Positions 54,417 through 63,376 of a stretch of DNA of 64,000 nt are shown in pieces. Source of the stretch: Enhydrobacter sp. (GTDB lineage Bacteria > Pseudomonadota > Alphaproteobacteria > Reyranellales > Reyranellaceae); NCBI RefSeq assembly GCF_030246845.1, contig NZ_CP126889.1, positions 1,302,001 through 1,366,000 on the forward strand. Reading direction: 5' to 3'. Within the stretch, counting starts at the first letter, position 1; each line of letters opens with the position of its first letter. A program made the position numbers and the translations under genes. Under the pieces are notes generated by a model. That model ran no database searches and was not told the origin of the DNA. It saw nothing but the letters and a program-made list of their open reading frames with translations.

Positions 54417-56027
54417 ATGACCTCGGCATTCCTCGAAGACGCCTCGTTCAACCAGTCGCCGCCTTTCGGCAACGTCGATCTCTTCCTGAGCGACAGGCCG
54501 CTCGCCGAGGCGGCGGCGCGCTGCGGACTCGATCTCGCCGGCCTGTCGGCCTGCGGAAAGGACTACGGCTCGGCGGAGACGCTCGACCTCGGCCGCGTGG
54601 CGAACGAGAACCCGCCCAGGCTCAGGACCACCGACGCCAAGGGCAACCGCATCGACTTCGTCGAGTTCCATCCGGCCTACCATGCGTTGATGGCCAAGAG
54701 CATCGGCTGGGGTATCCATTGCTCGGCGCACGACGGCAGCGAGCCGGCCGGGCCGATGGCCAGCCGCGCCGTGCGGCTCTACCTCGCGACGCAGGCCGAG
54801 AGCGGCCATCTCTGTCCTGTCACCATGACCCATGCCTGCATCGGCGCCCTCGGGGCGGAGCCTGCGGTGCTGGAGAAATGGCGCTCCAGGATCCTGTCCC
54901 GTCGCTACGACCCGCGGCCGCTGCCGTGGTGGGAGAAGGACGGCGTGACGCTGGGCATGGGCATGACCGAGCGTCAGGGCGGCACCGACGTGCGCGCCAA
55001 CATCACCGAGGCCAGGACGGTCGGCGACCATGTCGAGATCAGCGGCCACAAGTGGTTCATGTCGGCGCCGATGTGCGACGCCTTTTTGGTGCTGGCCCAG
55101 GGCGAGGCCGGCCTCACCTGTTATCTGATGCCGCGCCACCGGCCCGACGGCGGGCAGAACGGGCTCCGCTTCCAGCGCCTGAAGGACAAGCTCGGCAACA
55201 GGTCGAATGCCTCGTCGGAGGTCGAGTTCCACGCAGCCTACGCCGAGCGCGTCGGACCCGAAGGCGCGGGCGTGCGCACCATCATCGAGATGGTGAACCT
55301 CACGCGGCTCGATTGCGCCATCGCCTCGGCCGGGCAGATGCGCTTCGGTCTCAGCCAGGCGCTGAACCACATCCGCAACCGCTCGGTGTTCCAGCGGCGG
55401 CTGAGCGACCAGCCGGCGATGCGTGCGGTGGCGGCCGACCTCGCGCTCGAGGTCGAAGCGCAGGTGGCTCTGGTGTTCCGCCTCGCTGATGCGGTCGACA
55501 AGGACGAGGCGGCCTATACCCGTCTGCTGACGCCGGCCGTGAAGTTCCTGGTCTGCAAGACCACCCCCCAGGTGGTGTACGAATCGCTCGAGTGCCTGGG
55601 CGGCAACGGCTACGTCGAGGATCTGCCGATGGCGCGTCTCTATCGCGAGGCGCCGCTGAACGCGATCTGGGAGGGCTCGGGCAACGTGATGGCGCTCGAC
55701 GTCCTGCGCGCGGCCGGCCGCCAACCGGAGGCGACGATGGAGACGGTTGCCGCGCTGGCGCGCCTCGCCTCGCAGGCCTTCGACGTGCGGCCGCTGGTGT
55801 CGGCGCTCGAGCGGACGCTCAAATCTCCCGATGCCGAACGCCGTGCGCGTTTCCTGTGCGAAGGCCTCGCCCGCATCGCGGCTCTGGCCGCGCTCGTTGA
55901 GGCGAACTCGCCCTTCGCCTCGCTCTACGGCGAGACGCGGCTCGACGGCACGCGCTTCGCCCAGTTCGGCACGGCCGACCTGGGTGCCTCTGAAACAGCT
56001 TTGATGGACAGGGCTTTCGCGGCCTAG
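54417..56027 (+). CDS. aidB: AidB-like acyl-CoA dehydrogenase
   Basis: A 536-residue flavoprotein closely matching the AidB branch in length and order: VEFHPAYHALM, ESGHLCPVTMTHA, GMGMTERQGGTDVRANIT, GHKWFMSAPMCDAFLVLAQ, RLKDKLGNRSNASSEVEF, ECLGGNGYVEDLPMARLYREAPLNAIWEGSGNVMALDVLR. E. coli AidB binds DNA and FAD and belongs to the alkylation (Ada) response; isovaleryl-CoA dehydrogenase-like activity is weak. No ada gene is nearby. It starts 63 bases after dodecin, a flavin-storage protein. Confidence 0.9.
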   Translation: MTSAFLEDASFNQSPPFGNVDLFLSDRPLAEAAARCGLDLAGLSACGKDYGSAETLDLGRVANENPPRLRTTDAKGNRIDFVEFHPAYHALMAKSIGWGIHCSAHDGSEPAGPMASRAVRLYLATQAESGHLCPVTMTHACIGALGAEPAVLEKWRSRILSRRYDPRPLPWWEKDGVTLGMGMTERQGGTDVRANITEARTVGDHVEISGHKWFMSAPMCDAFLVLAQGEAGLTCYLMPRHRPDGGQNGLRFQRLKDKLGNRSNASSEVEFHAAYAERVGPEGAGVRTIIEMVNLTRLDCAIASAGQMRFGLSQALNHIRNRSVFQRRLSDQPAMRAVAADLALEVEAQVALVFRLADAVDKDEAAYTRLLTPAVKFLVCKTTPQVVYESLECLGGNGYVEDLPMARLYREAPLNAIWEGSGNVMALDVLRAAGRQPEATMETVAALARLASQAFDVRPLVSALERTLKSPDAERRARFLCEGLARIAALAALVEANSPFASLYGETRLDGTRFAQFGTADLGASETALMDRAFAA

Positions 56028-56041
56028 CAAGATCGCGGCCC

Positions 56042-57514
56042 ATGAAAAAGATCTTCACGGCGTGCCTCGGCACCGAGACCAACACCTTCGCGTCGATTCC
56101 CACCGGACATCAGCTCTTCGAGGAAACCTGCCTCTATCGCAAGGCGAGCTATGGCAAGCAGGTGCCGATGTTCGGCGCGCCGCTCGCCGTCTGGCGAGGC
56201 CGTGCCGAAGCCAAGGGATGGCAGGTGGTGGAAAGTCTCTGCGCTTTCGCCCAGCCCGCCGGGAAGATGGTGAAGAAGGTCTATGAGAGCTTCCGCGACG
56301 AGATCGTGGCCGATCTCAAGGCCGCGCTTCCGGTCGACGGCGTGCTGCTCTCCATGCACGGGGCCATGGTGGCGGAAGGCTATGACGACTGCGAAAGCGA
56401 CCTGCTGACCGCGGTGCGCAAGGTGGTCGGCCCCGACATCCCGGTCGGCGTCGAGCTCGATCTCCATTGCAATATCGGCGCGGGCACGCTGCGCGACGCC
56501 ACGGCACTGGTGCTGTTCAAGGAGTACCCGCACATCGACGTCCCCGAGCGCGCCGACGATCTCTTCACCGTGATCGAGGGCGCGATCGAAGGCCGTACGA
56601 AGCCGGTGATGGCCGCGTTCGACTGCCGGATGATCGGCGTGTTCCACACCACGCGCCAGCCGATGCGCGGCTTCGTCGACAAGCTTTCGGCCATGGAAGG
56701 CAAGGACGGCGTCCTCTCGCTGTCGATCGCGCACGGCTTTCCCTGGTCGGATGTCAGGGAGATGGGCTCCAAGCTGATCGCCATCACCGACAACGACCGG
56801 CCCAAGGCGGAAAAGCTCGCACGCGAGCTCGGCCTGGAATTTTTCGCCATGCGCGACAAGACCCAGCCGCCCTACGTCTCGCTGGACACCGCGATGGCGC
56901 GTGTCTCCACCCACAACCTGCCCAAGCCCATGGTGCTGGCCGACGTTTCGGACAATGCGGGCGGCGGCGCCGCCTCCGACTCGACCTTCATCCTGCAGGC
57001 CCTGCTCGACCGGAAGATCCAGGATGCCGCGATCGGCATGTTCTGGGATCCGGGCGCGGTAAAGCTCGCCTTCGAGGTCGGCGAGGGCGCGGAGCTCGAC
57101 ATCCGCCTCGGCGGGAAGCTCGGTCCCCAGTCCGGGCCACCGGTCGACGCGCGCGCCAGGGTGCTCAAGGTCGGCACGGACGTCACCATCGAATTCGGCG
57201 GGGCGCGCAAGAGCGTGGGCTCGATCGGCGACGCCGCGGCGCTACAGATCGACGGCATCACCGTGATCGTCAATTCCAAGCGCACCCAGTGCCACAGCCG
57301 CGACTGCTTCACCAAGCTCGGCGTCGACCCCTCGACGAAGAAGGTCGTGGTGGTGAAGTCGATGCAGCACTTCCATGCCGCCTACGCGCCGATCGCGAGC
57401 GAGGTCGTCTACGTCGCCGCACCCGGCGCGCTCGTGCCCGACTGGTCGTTGCTGCCCTACGGGAAGGCCGACAAGACGCAATGGCCGTTCGTGGCCGATC
57501 CTCACGCCAACTGA
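56042..57514 (+). CDS. M81-family metallopeptidase (MlrC-like)
   Basis: A 490-residue protein of the M81/MlrC family. Zinc-site-like segments are LSMHGAMVAEGYDDCESDLL, GVELDLHCNIG, and VFHTTRQPMRGF; the C-terminal region (VIVNSKRTQCHSRDCFTKLGVDPSTKKVVVVKSMQHFHAAYAPIA) is the family's DUF-type domain. MlrC cleaves linear peptides in microcystin breakdown, but most members have unknown substrates. It is 14 bases after the aidB gene and lies downstream of a peptide-type importer, which would fit hydrolysis of an imported peptide or amide. Confidence 0.9.
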   Translation: MKKIFTACLGTETNTFASIPTGHQLFEETCLYRKASYGKQVPMFGAPLAVWRGRAEAKGWQVVESLCAFAQPAGKMVKKVYESFRDEIVADLKAALPVDGVLLSMHGAMVAEGYDDCESDLLTAVRKVVGPDIPVGVELDLHCNIGAGTLRDATALVLFKEYPHIDVPERADDLFTVIEGAIEGRTKPVMAAFDCRMIGVFHTTRQPMRGFVDKLSAMEGKDGVLSLSIAHGFPWSDVREMGSKLIAITDNDRPKAEKLARELGLEFFAMRDKTQPPYVSLDTAMARVSTHNLPKPMVLADVSDNAGGGAASDSTFILQALLDRKIQDAAIGMFWDPGAVKLAFEVGEGAELDIRLGGKLGPQSGPPVDARARVLKVGTDVTIEFGGARKSVGSIGDAAALQIDGITVIVNSKRTQCHSRDCFTKLGVDPSTKKVVVVKSMQHFHAAYAPIASEVVYVAAPGALVPDWSLLPYGKADKTQWPFVADPHAN

Positions 57515-57541
57515 CCAGACCTCGATGTCGGGAGGCACTCC

Positions 57542-58705
57542 ATGCGTCGCAGCGAGGACCGGATTCTTACGACCCATGTCGGCAGCCTCCCACGCCATCC
57601 GGCGCTCGCCGACCGGCTGATTCGCGAGGAGGCCGGCGAGGCAGTGGATCGGGCGGAGCTGCACCGCCTGGCCGAAAGCGCGGTTCGACATGTCGTCGAA
57701 CGGCAGGTCGCCTGCGGCGTCGATGTGATCAATGACGGCGAGCAGCCGCGCGTCGGCTTCCAGACTTACGTGGCGCAGCGCATGAAGGGCTTCGGCGGCG
57801 AATCGAAGCGCCCGCGGCCGCGCGACTTCACCGACTTTCCCGTCTTCGCCGCGTGGATGGCCGGGCGGCTTCCCCGCCGCAGCAAGGTGTCGAACGCCCC
57901 CCAGGCGATCGCCGACGTAGTCTACGACGACCTCGGCGCCGCGCAGCAGGAATGCCGCATGTTTCGCGCGACGCTGGACCGCCTCCCCGCGCCGCCTGTC
58001 GACGCCTTCATGACTGCGGCATCGCCGGGGATCATCGCCACGACGCTCCTCAATGCGCACTACGACAGCCACGAAGCTTACGTCTTCGCGCTGGCCCGCC
58101 AGATGCGCAAGGAGTACGAGCTGATCGCTCGCGACTTCGTGCTGCAGATCGATGCCCCCGACCTCGCGATGGAACGCACGGTCCTGTTCCACGACAAGAC
58201 AGTCGCCGAGTTCCTCGCGATCGCCGAGATGCACGTCGCGGCGCTCAACGAGGCTTTGGCGGCCATTCCGCGCGAGCGCATCCGCCTGCATTGCTGCTGG
58301 GGCAACTACGAAGGGCCGCACGTTCACGACATCCCGCTCGGGGAGATTCTGCCGGTGCTGTACCAGGCCCGTGTCGGCGCGCTCAGCCTGGAGTTCGCCA
58401 ATCCCCGGCATCAGCACGAATATGCCGCGCTCAAGAGCAACAGGCCGCCGCCGGAGCTTCTTCTGCTGCCTGGCGTGATCGATTCGACGACCAACTACGT
58501 CGAGCATCCGGAAGTGATCGCGAATCGGATCTGCGAGGCGGTTGACGCGGTCGGCGAGCGCAGCCGTGTCATCGCCTCCAGCGACTGCGGTTTCGGCACC
58601 TTCGCGGGATCGGAACTGGTCGCCGAGGATGTCGTCTGGGCGAAGCTCAGGAGCTGCCGCGAAGGCGCGGATATCGCAACGCGACGGTTGTGGGGCCGGT
58701 CGTAA
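57542..58705 (+). CDS. Cobalamin-independent methionine synthase C-terminal-like protein (MetE-C family)
   Basis: A 387-residue protein with only the C-terminal, zinc-binding half of MetE. The ligand segments are LHCCWGNYEGPHVHDI, ALSLEFANPRHQHEY and SSDCGFGTFAG; the N-terminus is LTTHVGSLPRHPAL. Stand-alone proteins of this type occur widely; some use methylcobalamin or other methyl donors and many act on unrelated compounds. True methionine synthesis is uncertain. It is the last gene of the dpp-like cluster, 27 bases after the M81 gene. Confidence 0.88.
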   Translation: MRRSEDRILTTHVGSLPRHPALADRLIREEAGEAVDRAELHRLAESAVRHVVERQVACGVDVINDGEQPRVGFQTYVAQRMKGFGGESKRPRPRDFTDFPVFAAWMAGRLPRRSKVSNAPQAIADVVYDDLGAAQQECRMFRATLDRLPAPPVDAFMTAASPGIIATTLLNAHYDSHEAYVFALARQMRKEYELIARDFVLQIDAPDLAMERTVLFHDKTVAEFLAIAEMHVAALNEALAAIPRERIRLHCCWGNYEGPHVHDIPLGEILPVLYQARVGALSLEFANPRHQHEYAALKSNRPPPELLLLPGVIDSTTNYVEHPEVIANRICEAVDAVGERSRVIASSDCGFGTFAGSELVAEDVVWAKLRSCREGADIATRRLWGRS

Positions 58706-58942
58706 CCTCGCTCGTCATCAATCCGCACGGTTGATGATGCACGATGTCGCCGCGTTGCTGAAACGTGGCTGTCACGCACCAGAACGCAGTGGCATGCGGA
58801 ACACTTGCGCACTTCGGCGACGACAAGTCTACGTGGCGTAACATCACGTTATTTTCGAATGCGACGGGCAATTCTTCTCGCTCGTCGATCCGCGACGCGC
58901 GCCCCACGTCCGGATCTCAGTCCGAGTGGAGGTACCCATCGC

Positions 58943-59248
58943 ATGAGTAAGCGTTCCCTGTTTCAGTGCGCGGCCGCGATCGCCGGATCCGCCATCGCCC
59001 TTGGCCTCGCCGCCCCTGCCTTTGCGCAATCACCGAGCGAGAGCATGGCCGAATGTCAAAGGCTCCATGCCCAGTGGTCGAAGTACAACGGCACGTCGGC
59101 CTACAGCAAGAACGTCGGCCCCGAGATGGCGCTGGAGGATTGCCGCAAGGGCAACTACGCGGCCGGCATCGCCGAGCTGAAGGACATCCTGCAGCGGGGC
59201 GGCATACCGATCCCGCCGTCGCAAACGGCGACCGTTCCCGGCAGGTAA
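58943..59248 (+). CDS. Small secreted protein of unknown function
   Basis: A 101-residue protein with a clear signal peptide (about residues 1-27, LGLAAPAFAQS). The mature part is ~75 residues with two cysteines (AECQRLHAQWSKYNG and EDCRKGNYAAGIAELKDIL) that could form a disulfide. I do not recognise the family. The ATG at 58943 has GGAGG about nine bases upstream. Its transcription terminator (24 bases downstream) has been split by the IS element. The 237-base region before it holds only a TAAC-N5-GTTA dyad near 58840. Confidence 0.7.
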   Translation: MSKRSLFQCAAAIAGSAIALGLAAPAFAQSPSESMAECQRLHAQWSKYNGTSAYSKNVGPEMALEDCRKGNYAAGIAELKDILQRGGIPIPPSQTATVPGR

Positions 59249-59272
59249 TCGCCGCGACGCGAGCACAGAAGA

Positions 59273-59294
59273 AGGCCGCTCCCATGGAGCGGCC
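59273..59294. repeat. Left 22-bp target-site duplication of the IS element
   Basis: This 22-bp sequence is repeated exactly at 60782-60803, directly flanking both ends of the element. It is itself the hairpin (AGGCCGCTCC-CAT-GGAGCGGCC) of a terminator; this left copy has lost the T-run. Confidence 0.9.
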
Positions 59295-59309
59295 CAGACC
59301 GCTGACAAA

Positions 59310-59334
59310 CCCCTGGCATTTGCCAGGGGTTTTT
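59310..59334 (+). terminator. Terminator inside the left end of the IS element
   Basis: CCCCTGGCA (59310-59318), a TT loop and TGCCAGGGG (59321-59329) followed by TTTTT. It would stop transcripts coming from the small secreted protein gene, replacing the terminator that the insertion broke. It also overlaps the inner part of the left inverted repeat. Confidence 0.8.
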
Positions 59335-59347
59335 GATTCAAGGCGGT

Positions 59348-60712
59348 ATGCTGAAGAAGGCGCTACCGCAACAGATCGAACTCGAACTCGTGGCGATCGA
59401 GGGTCTGGTTCCGAAGGATCACCTGCTCCGCAAGATTGAAGCGGTGATCGATTTCTCGTTTATCCATGAGCGTGTGGCGGGGCTTTACTGCCCCGACAAT
59501 GGGCGCCCGCCGCTGGATCCGGTGGCGATGTTCAAGGCCCTGTTCATTGGCTACCTGTTCGGGATCCGCTCCGAACGGCAGTTGGTGCGCGAGATCGAGG
59601 TCAACATCGCCTATCGCTGGTTTTTGGGGCTGAAGCTGACCGATCCGGTATTCGACGCCTCGACGCTGTCGCAGAACCGACGCCGGCGCTACAACGACAC
59701 GTCGGTCGCGCAGGACATCTTCGATGCGATCGTGGAGCAGGCGATCCGTCACGGCCTGGTCGATGGCACGGTGCTGTACACCGACTCGACGCACCTGAAG
59801 GCCAACGCCAACAAGAACCGCTATGACGTTGCCGTGGTCGCCAAGTCGCGTTCGGACTATTGGGATGCGCTTGATGCAGCGATCGGGGAGGATCGTGCCG
59901 CGCACGGCAAGAAGCCGCTGAAGGACAAAGCGCGCCAGCCGATCGAGAAGGAGACCAAGGTCTCACGCACCGATCCGGAGAGCGGCTACATGGTGCGTGA
60001 CGGCAAGCCGAAGGGCTTCTTCTATCTCGACCACCGCACGGTCGATGGTCGCCTGGGCATCATCACTGACACCTATGCGACGCCCGCCAACGTGCATGAT
60101 TCCATCGTGTATCTCGGCCGCCTCGACCGCCAACGCCGCCGCTTCGACTTCAATGTCGGCGCCGTCGGCCTCGATGCCGGTTATGCGACCACTGGCATTG
60201 CCAAGGGCTTGGAGGAGCGCGGTGTACTGGGCGTGATCGGCTATCGCCGACCGACGCCGCCGCGATCCGGCATGATGCCGAACAAGGCCTTCCACTATGA
60301 GGCAGAGGTGGATGGCTATCGGTGTCCGCAGGGCCAGCTTCTCACCTACGCCACCACCGATCGCACCGGATATCGACACTACACCAGCGATCCGGCCATT
60401 TGCAGAGCCTGCCCGTTGCTCGCTTCCTGTACGTCCAGCGCCAACGCAACGCGCCTGATTACCCGTCATGTCTGGGCCGAGGTTCGCGAGCGCACCGACG
60501 CTCATCGGCTGACCCCTTGGGGCAAGCGCATCTACAAGCGACGCAAGGAGACGGTCGAACGCTCCTTCGCTGATGCCAAGCAACTCCACGGCCACCGCTA
60601 TGCCCGCTTCCGTGGTCTCCTCGCCGTGGCCTGCCAGTGCTTGCTGGCTGCCGCTGCCCAGAACATCAAGAAAATCGCTCTCGCAATGGCGCCTATCCCC
60701 GTTCCGGCCTGA
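59348..60712 (+). CDS. IS1182-family transposase (DDE type)
   Basis: A 454-residue transposase. The N-terminal DUF772-type region reads LVPKDHLLRKIEAVIDFSFIHERVAGLYCPDNGRPPLDPVAMFKALFIGYLFGIRSERQLVREIEVNIAYRWFLGL. The likely catalytic triad is D in VLYTDSTHLKAN, D in VGLDAGYATTG and E in KETVERSFADAK; a CxxC-like cluster (CRACPLLASC) lies between. The ATG at 59348 has AAGGCGG just upstream; a TTG five codons earlier lies in the terminator's T-run. The gene is uninterrupted, so the element may still be active. Confidence 0.93.
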   Translation: MLKKALPQQIELELVAIEGLVPKDHLLRKIEAVIDFSFIHERVAGLYCPDNGRPPLDPVAMFKALFIGYLFGIRSERQLVREIEVNIAYRWFLGLKLTDPVFDASTLSQNRRRRYNDTSVAQDIFDAIVEQAIRHGLVDGTVLYTDSTHLKANANKNRYDVAVVAKSRSDYWDALDAAIGEDRAAHGKKPLKDKARQPIEKETKVSRTDPESGYMVRDGKPKGFFYLDHRTVDGRLGIITDTYATPANVHDSIVYLGRLDRQRRRFDFNVGAVGLDAGYATTGIAKGLEERGVLGVIGYRRPTPPRSGMMPNKAFHYEAEVDGYRCPQGQLLTYATTDRTGYRHYTSDPAICRACPLLASCTSSANATRLITRHVWAEVRERTDAHRLTPWGKRIYKRRKETVERSFADAKQLHGHRYARFRGLLAVACQCLLAAAAQNIKKIALAMAPIPVPA

Positions 60713-60735
60713 TCCGATCAAATTCCAACACCATC

Positions 60736-60769
60736 AACAAAAAACCCCGCTGAAAAATCGACGGGGTTT
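60736..60769 (-). terminator. Terminator-like hairpin inside the right end of the IS element
   Basis: AAACCCCG (60742-60749) pairs with CGGGGTTT (60762-60769) around a 12-base loop. On the minus strand the stem is followed by TTTTTTG, so it would stop transcription entering the element from the right. On the plus strand it follows the transposase stop and may also end that message. Confidence 0.65.
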
Positions 60770-60781
60770 GTCAGCGGCCTG

Positions 60782-60809
60782 AGGCCGCTCCCATGGAGCG
60801 GCCTTTTTT
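60782..60809 (+). terminator. Right target duplication: displaced terminator of the small secreted protein gene
   Basis: The second copy of the 22-bp repeat (60782-60803) keeps its T-run (60804-60809, six T). With the preceding stem it is a complete Rho-independent terminator: AGGCCGCTCC, loop CAT, GGAGCGGCCT. Before insertion it stood about 24 bases after the stop at 59248. Confidence 0.88.
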
Positions 60810-60855
60810 GGTCGCAGAGGGGCGCGCGCCAGCCGAGGCTGCGCTATTGCAGCCG

Positions 60856-60884
60856 TTTACAGCACGCGCAACGGTTGGTATGTT
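60856..60884 (+). promoter_or_regulatory. Promoter of prs
   Basis: TTTACA (60856-60861) and TATGTT (60879-60884) are separated by exactly 17 bases, giving a start near 60891 and a leader of about 80 bases before the prs ATG. It is the best sigma-70-like match in the 160-base gap after the IS element. Confidence 0.6.
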
Positions 60885-60971
60885 CCGCCGCGTCGCGGCC
60901 GGGAATGGCCGTTTTGTCGTTTGTTATCAACGACTTAACGCGAACCTGCCCGGCGTGAGGGACGCGATTCC

Positions 60972-61904
60972 ATGAAGATCCTGACCGGCAACAGCAATCG
61001 GCCGCTGGCGGAGGCGATTTCCGCCAAGCTCGCTCTGCCGCTCGTGAAGGCGAACATCAAGCGGTTCTCCGACAACGAGATCTTCGTCGAGATCCTGGAG
61101 AATGTGCGCGGCGAGGACGTGTTCGTCATTCAGTCGACCAGCTATCCCGCGAACGACCATCTGATGGAACTCCTGATCACCATCGATGCGCTGCGCCGCA
61201 GCTCGGCGCGCCGCATCACCGCGGTGATGCCCTATTACGGCTACGCCCGGCAGGATCGCAAGACCGGCTCGCGCACGCCGATCTCGGCCAAGCTGGTCGC
61301 CAACCTGATCACCAACGCCGGCGCCCATCGGGTGTTGACCCTGGATCTCCACGCCGGCCAGATCCAGGGTTTTTTCGACATCCCGCTCGACAACCTCTAC
61401 GCTGGCCCCGTCTTTTCCAAGGACATCAAGGAGACCCTCGGCAACCGCAGCCTGACCGTGGTATCGCCCGACACCGGGGGCGTGGTGCGGGCGCGGGCGA
61501 TCGCCAAGCGCATCGAGGCCGATCTCGCCATCATCGACAAGCGCCGCGAGGCCGCAGGCGTCAGCGAGGTGATGAACGTGATCGGCGACGTGAAGAGCCG
61601 CGACTGCATCCTGATCGACGACATCGTCGATTCGGCCGGCACGCTCTGCAATGCCGCGGCAGCACTGATGGACCACGGCGCCAAGTCGGTCTGCGCCTAC
61701 GTCACCCACGGCGTGCTGTCGGGTGGCGCCGTCGCCCGCGTCGCCGCCTCGCCGATCGAGAAGATGGTCATCACCGATTCGATCCAGCCGACCGAGGCGG
61801 TGCGCGTGTCATCGAACGTACGGCCGCTCAGCATCGCTTCGCTGATGGCCGAAGCCATGAAGCGCATCTCCGAGGAGACCTCGGTATCGAGCTTGTTCGA
61901 CTAA
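60972..61904 (+). CDS. prs: Ribose-phosphate pyrophosphokinase
   Basis: A 310-residue PRPP synthase that makes 5-phosphoribosyl-1-pyrophosphate from ribose-5-phosphate and ATP, the sugar donor for purine, pyrimidine, histidine and tryptophan synthesis. Signatures are [42 protein letters not shown] and the PRPP loop [13 protein letters not shown]. The length and start are normal. The next gene, rplY, follows 101 bases later; prs-rplY-pth-ychF is a conserved order. Confidence 0.97.
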   Translation: MKILTGNSNRPLAEAISAKLALPLVKANIKRFSDNEIFVEILENVRGEDVFVIQSTSYPANDHLMELLITIDALRRSSARRITAVMPYYGYARQDRKTGSRTPISAKLVANLITNAGAHRVLTLDLHAGQIQGFFDIPLDNLYAGPVFSKDIKETLGNRSLTVVSPDTGGVVRARAIAKRIEADLAIIDKRREAAGVSEVMNVIGDVKSRDCILIDDIVDSAGTLCNAAAALMDHGAKSVCAYVTHGVLSGGAVARVAASPIEKMVITDSIQPTEAVRVSSNVRPLSIASLMAEAMKRISEETSVSSLFD

Positions 61905-62005
61905 GGCCCGTTCGGCAGGAGTACACGGAGATCCGGCGCTCGGCACCCCTGGAGGCCACGCCGCGATGAAGAGAGAGCAACGACAGAACCACAGGAGAAA
62001 TTGAA

Positions 62006-62722
62006 ATGGCAGAGACGACGAAGGTCGTCGCGAAGAAGCGGGACCGGGCCGGCAAAGGGGGCGCCCGTTCCAGCCGTCGCGAAGGACTGATCCCCGCCGT
62101 GATCTACGGCGACAAGCAGGCCCCCCTGATGATCGCGGTCGAGCCCAAGGCGATCGAGCGCGAGATGCACAAGGAGGGCTTCTTCAACCACCGGCTCCAG
62201 ATCGACGTCGAGGGCACGAATGTCGACGTCCTGCCGCGCGACGTGCAGCTCGATCCGGTGACCGACCGTCCTCTGCATCTCGACTTCCTGCGCATCGGCC
62301 CCGATTCGATCATCACCGTGCAGGTGCCCGTCCATTTCAGGAACGAGGCGGCATCGCCCGGCATCAAGCGCGGCGGCGTGCTGAACATCGTCATGCACGA
62401 GATCACGGTGCGCACCAAGCCCGACCTGATCCCGGAGTTCTTCGAGGTCGATCTCACCGGCCTGGAGATCGGCCATTCCGTGCACATCTCGTCGCTGAAG
62501 GCGCCGGAGGGCGTGCGCATGGTGACGCGCGAGCGGGACGCCACGGTGGCGTCGATCGCCGCGCCCACGGTGGTGCGCGAGGCGGCGGCGCAGGCGGCCG
62601 CCGAGGCGGCTGCTCCGGCGGCGGCCGAGGCGACGCCGGCCGCAGGCGCTGCCGCTCCCGCGGCGCCGGCCGCCGGCGCGGCGCCCGCCGCTCCTGCGGC
62701 TGCGACGCCGGCCAAGAAGTAA
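62006..62722 (+). CDS. rplY: 50S ribosomal protein L25 (long Ctc form)
   Basis: A 238-residue protein of the longer bL25/TL5/Ctc type that binds 5S rRNA. The N-terminal L25 domain includes KRDRAGKGGARSSRREGLIPAVIYG; the second (Ctc) domain follows from about residue 95. The tail from about 190 is a low-complexity run of alanine and proline ending KK. CAGGAG lies nine bases before the ATG. The tail is commonly variable in alphaproteobacteria and probably unstructured. Confidence 0.95.
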   Translation: MAETTKVVAKKRDRAGKGGARSSRREGLIPAVIYGDKQAPLMIAVEPKAIEREMHKEGFFNHRLQIDVEGTNVDVLPRDVQLDPVTDRPLHLDFLRIGPDSIITVQVPVHFRNEAASPGIKRGGVLNIVMHEITVRTKPDLIPEFFEVDLTGLEIGHSVHISSLKAPEGVRMVTRERDATVASIAAPTVVREAAAQAAAEAAAPAAAEATPAAGAAAPAAPAAGAAPAAPAAATPAKK

Positions 62723-62749
62723 GCGGGGTCGCGGCACCCCGCCCTTCCC

Positions 62750-63373
62750 ATGCTGCTGCTGGTCGGCCTCGGCAATCCCGGGCCGCGCTATGCGGGACAC
62801 CGGCACAATGTCGGATTCATGGCGGTGGACGAGATCGTCCGCCGCCGTGTCTTCTCGCCCTGGCGCGCGCGCTTCAACGGCGAGATGGCGGAAGGCCATC
62901 TCGGCGGCGAGCGTACGCTCGTGCTGAAGCCGATGACCTACATGAACGAATCGAGCAAGGCGGTCGGCGAGGCCGTGCGCTTCCTGAAGGTGCCGCTCGA
63001 CCGCGTCGTGGTCTTCCACGACGAGCTCGATCTCGCGCCTGGCCGGGTGCGCATGAAGAAGGGCGGCGGGGCCGGCGGCCACAACGGCCTGCGCGACATC
63101 GACGCCCATGTCGGCAACGGCTATCGCCGCGTGCGCATCGGCATCGGCCATCCCGGCCACAAGGATCTGGTCCTGCACTGGGTGCTGCGCGACTTCGAGC
63201 CCGACGAGCGCGATCCGAAGGAGGGCTGGCTGCCGAAGCTCCTGACGGCGCTCGCCGAGGAATCGGCGTTGCTGGCCGATGGCACGGCCAGAGGCGACGA
63301 GAAATACATGAGTCGGGTCGCCAATCTCGCGCCGCCGCCCGGCCTGCCGGCCAGACTGTCCCTCGAAGAGTAA
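62750..63373 (+). CDS. pth: Peptidyl-tRNA hydrolase
   Basis: A 207-residue hydrolase that releases tRNA from prematurely dropped peptidyl-tRNA. The active-site region LLVGLGNPGPRYAGHRHNVGFMAVD contains the catalytic histidine; KPMTYMNESSKAV, VVFHDELDLAPGRVRMKKGGGAGGHNGLRD and RVRIGIGHPG are standard. The C-terminal ~20 residues extend beyond the core. It lies 27 bases after rplY and three before ychF. Confidence 0.97.
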   Translation: MLLLVGLGNPGPRYAGHRHNVGFMAVDEIVRRRVFSPWRARFNGEMAEGHLGGERTLVLKPMTYMNESSKAVGEAVRFLKVPLDRVVVFHDELDLAPGRVRMKKGGGAGGHNGLRDIDAHVGNGYRRVRIGIGHPGHKDLVLHWVLRDFEPDERDPKEGWLPKLLTALAEESALLADGTARGDEKYMSRVANLAPPPGLPARLSLEE

Positions 63374-63376
63374 GCC

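Larger units (their letters stand above)
59295..60781 (+). mobile_element. Complete IS1182-family insertion sequence
   Basis: A 1487-bp element with 19-bp terminal inverted repeats differing at one base: CAGACCGCTGACAAACCCC at the left and CAGGCCGCTGACAAACCCC (read inward) at the right. A 22-bp direct repeat flanks it (59273-59294 and 60782-60803). The only gene is an intact transposase. Each end also forms a terminator-like hairpin that would stop transcription entering the element. The family is inferred from the transposase. The intact ends, exact target duplication and unbroken gene point to recent insertion. Confidence 0.93.

Noticed and set aside
51351..56030. A 1559-codon open frame on the minus strand
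   Set aside because: It is antisense to the second permease, double ATPase, dodecin and AidB-like genes, all of which are well recognised. It is low-complexity and shows no domain.
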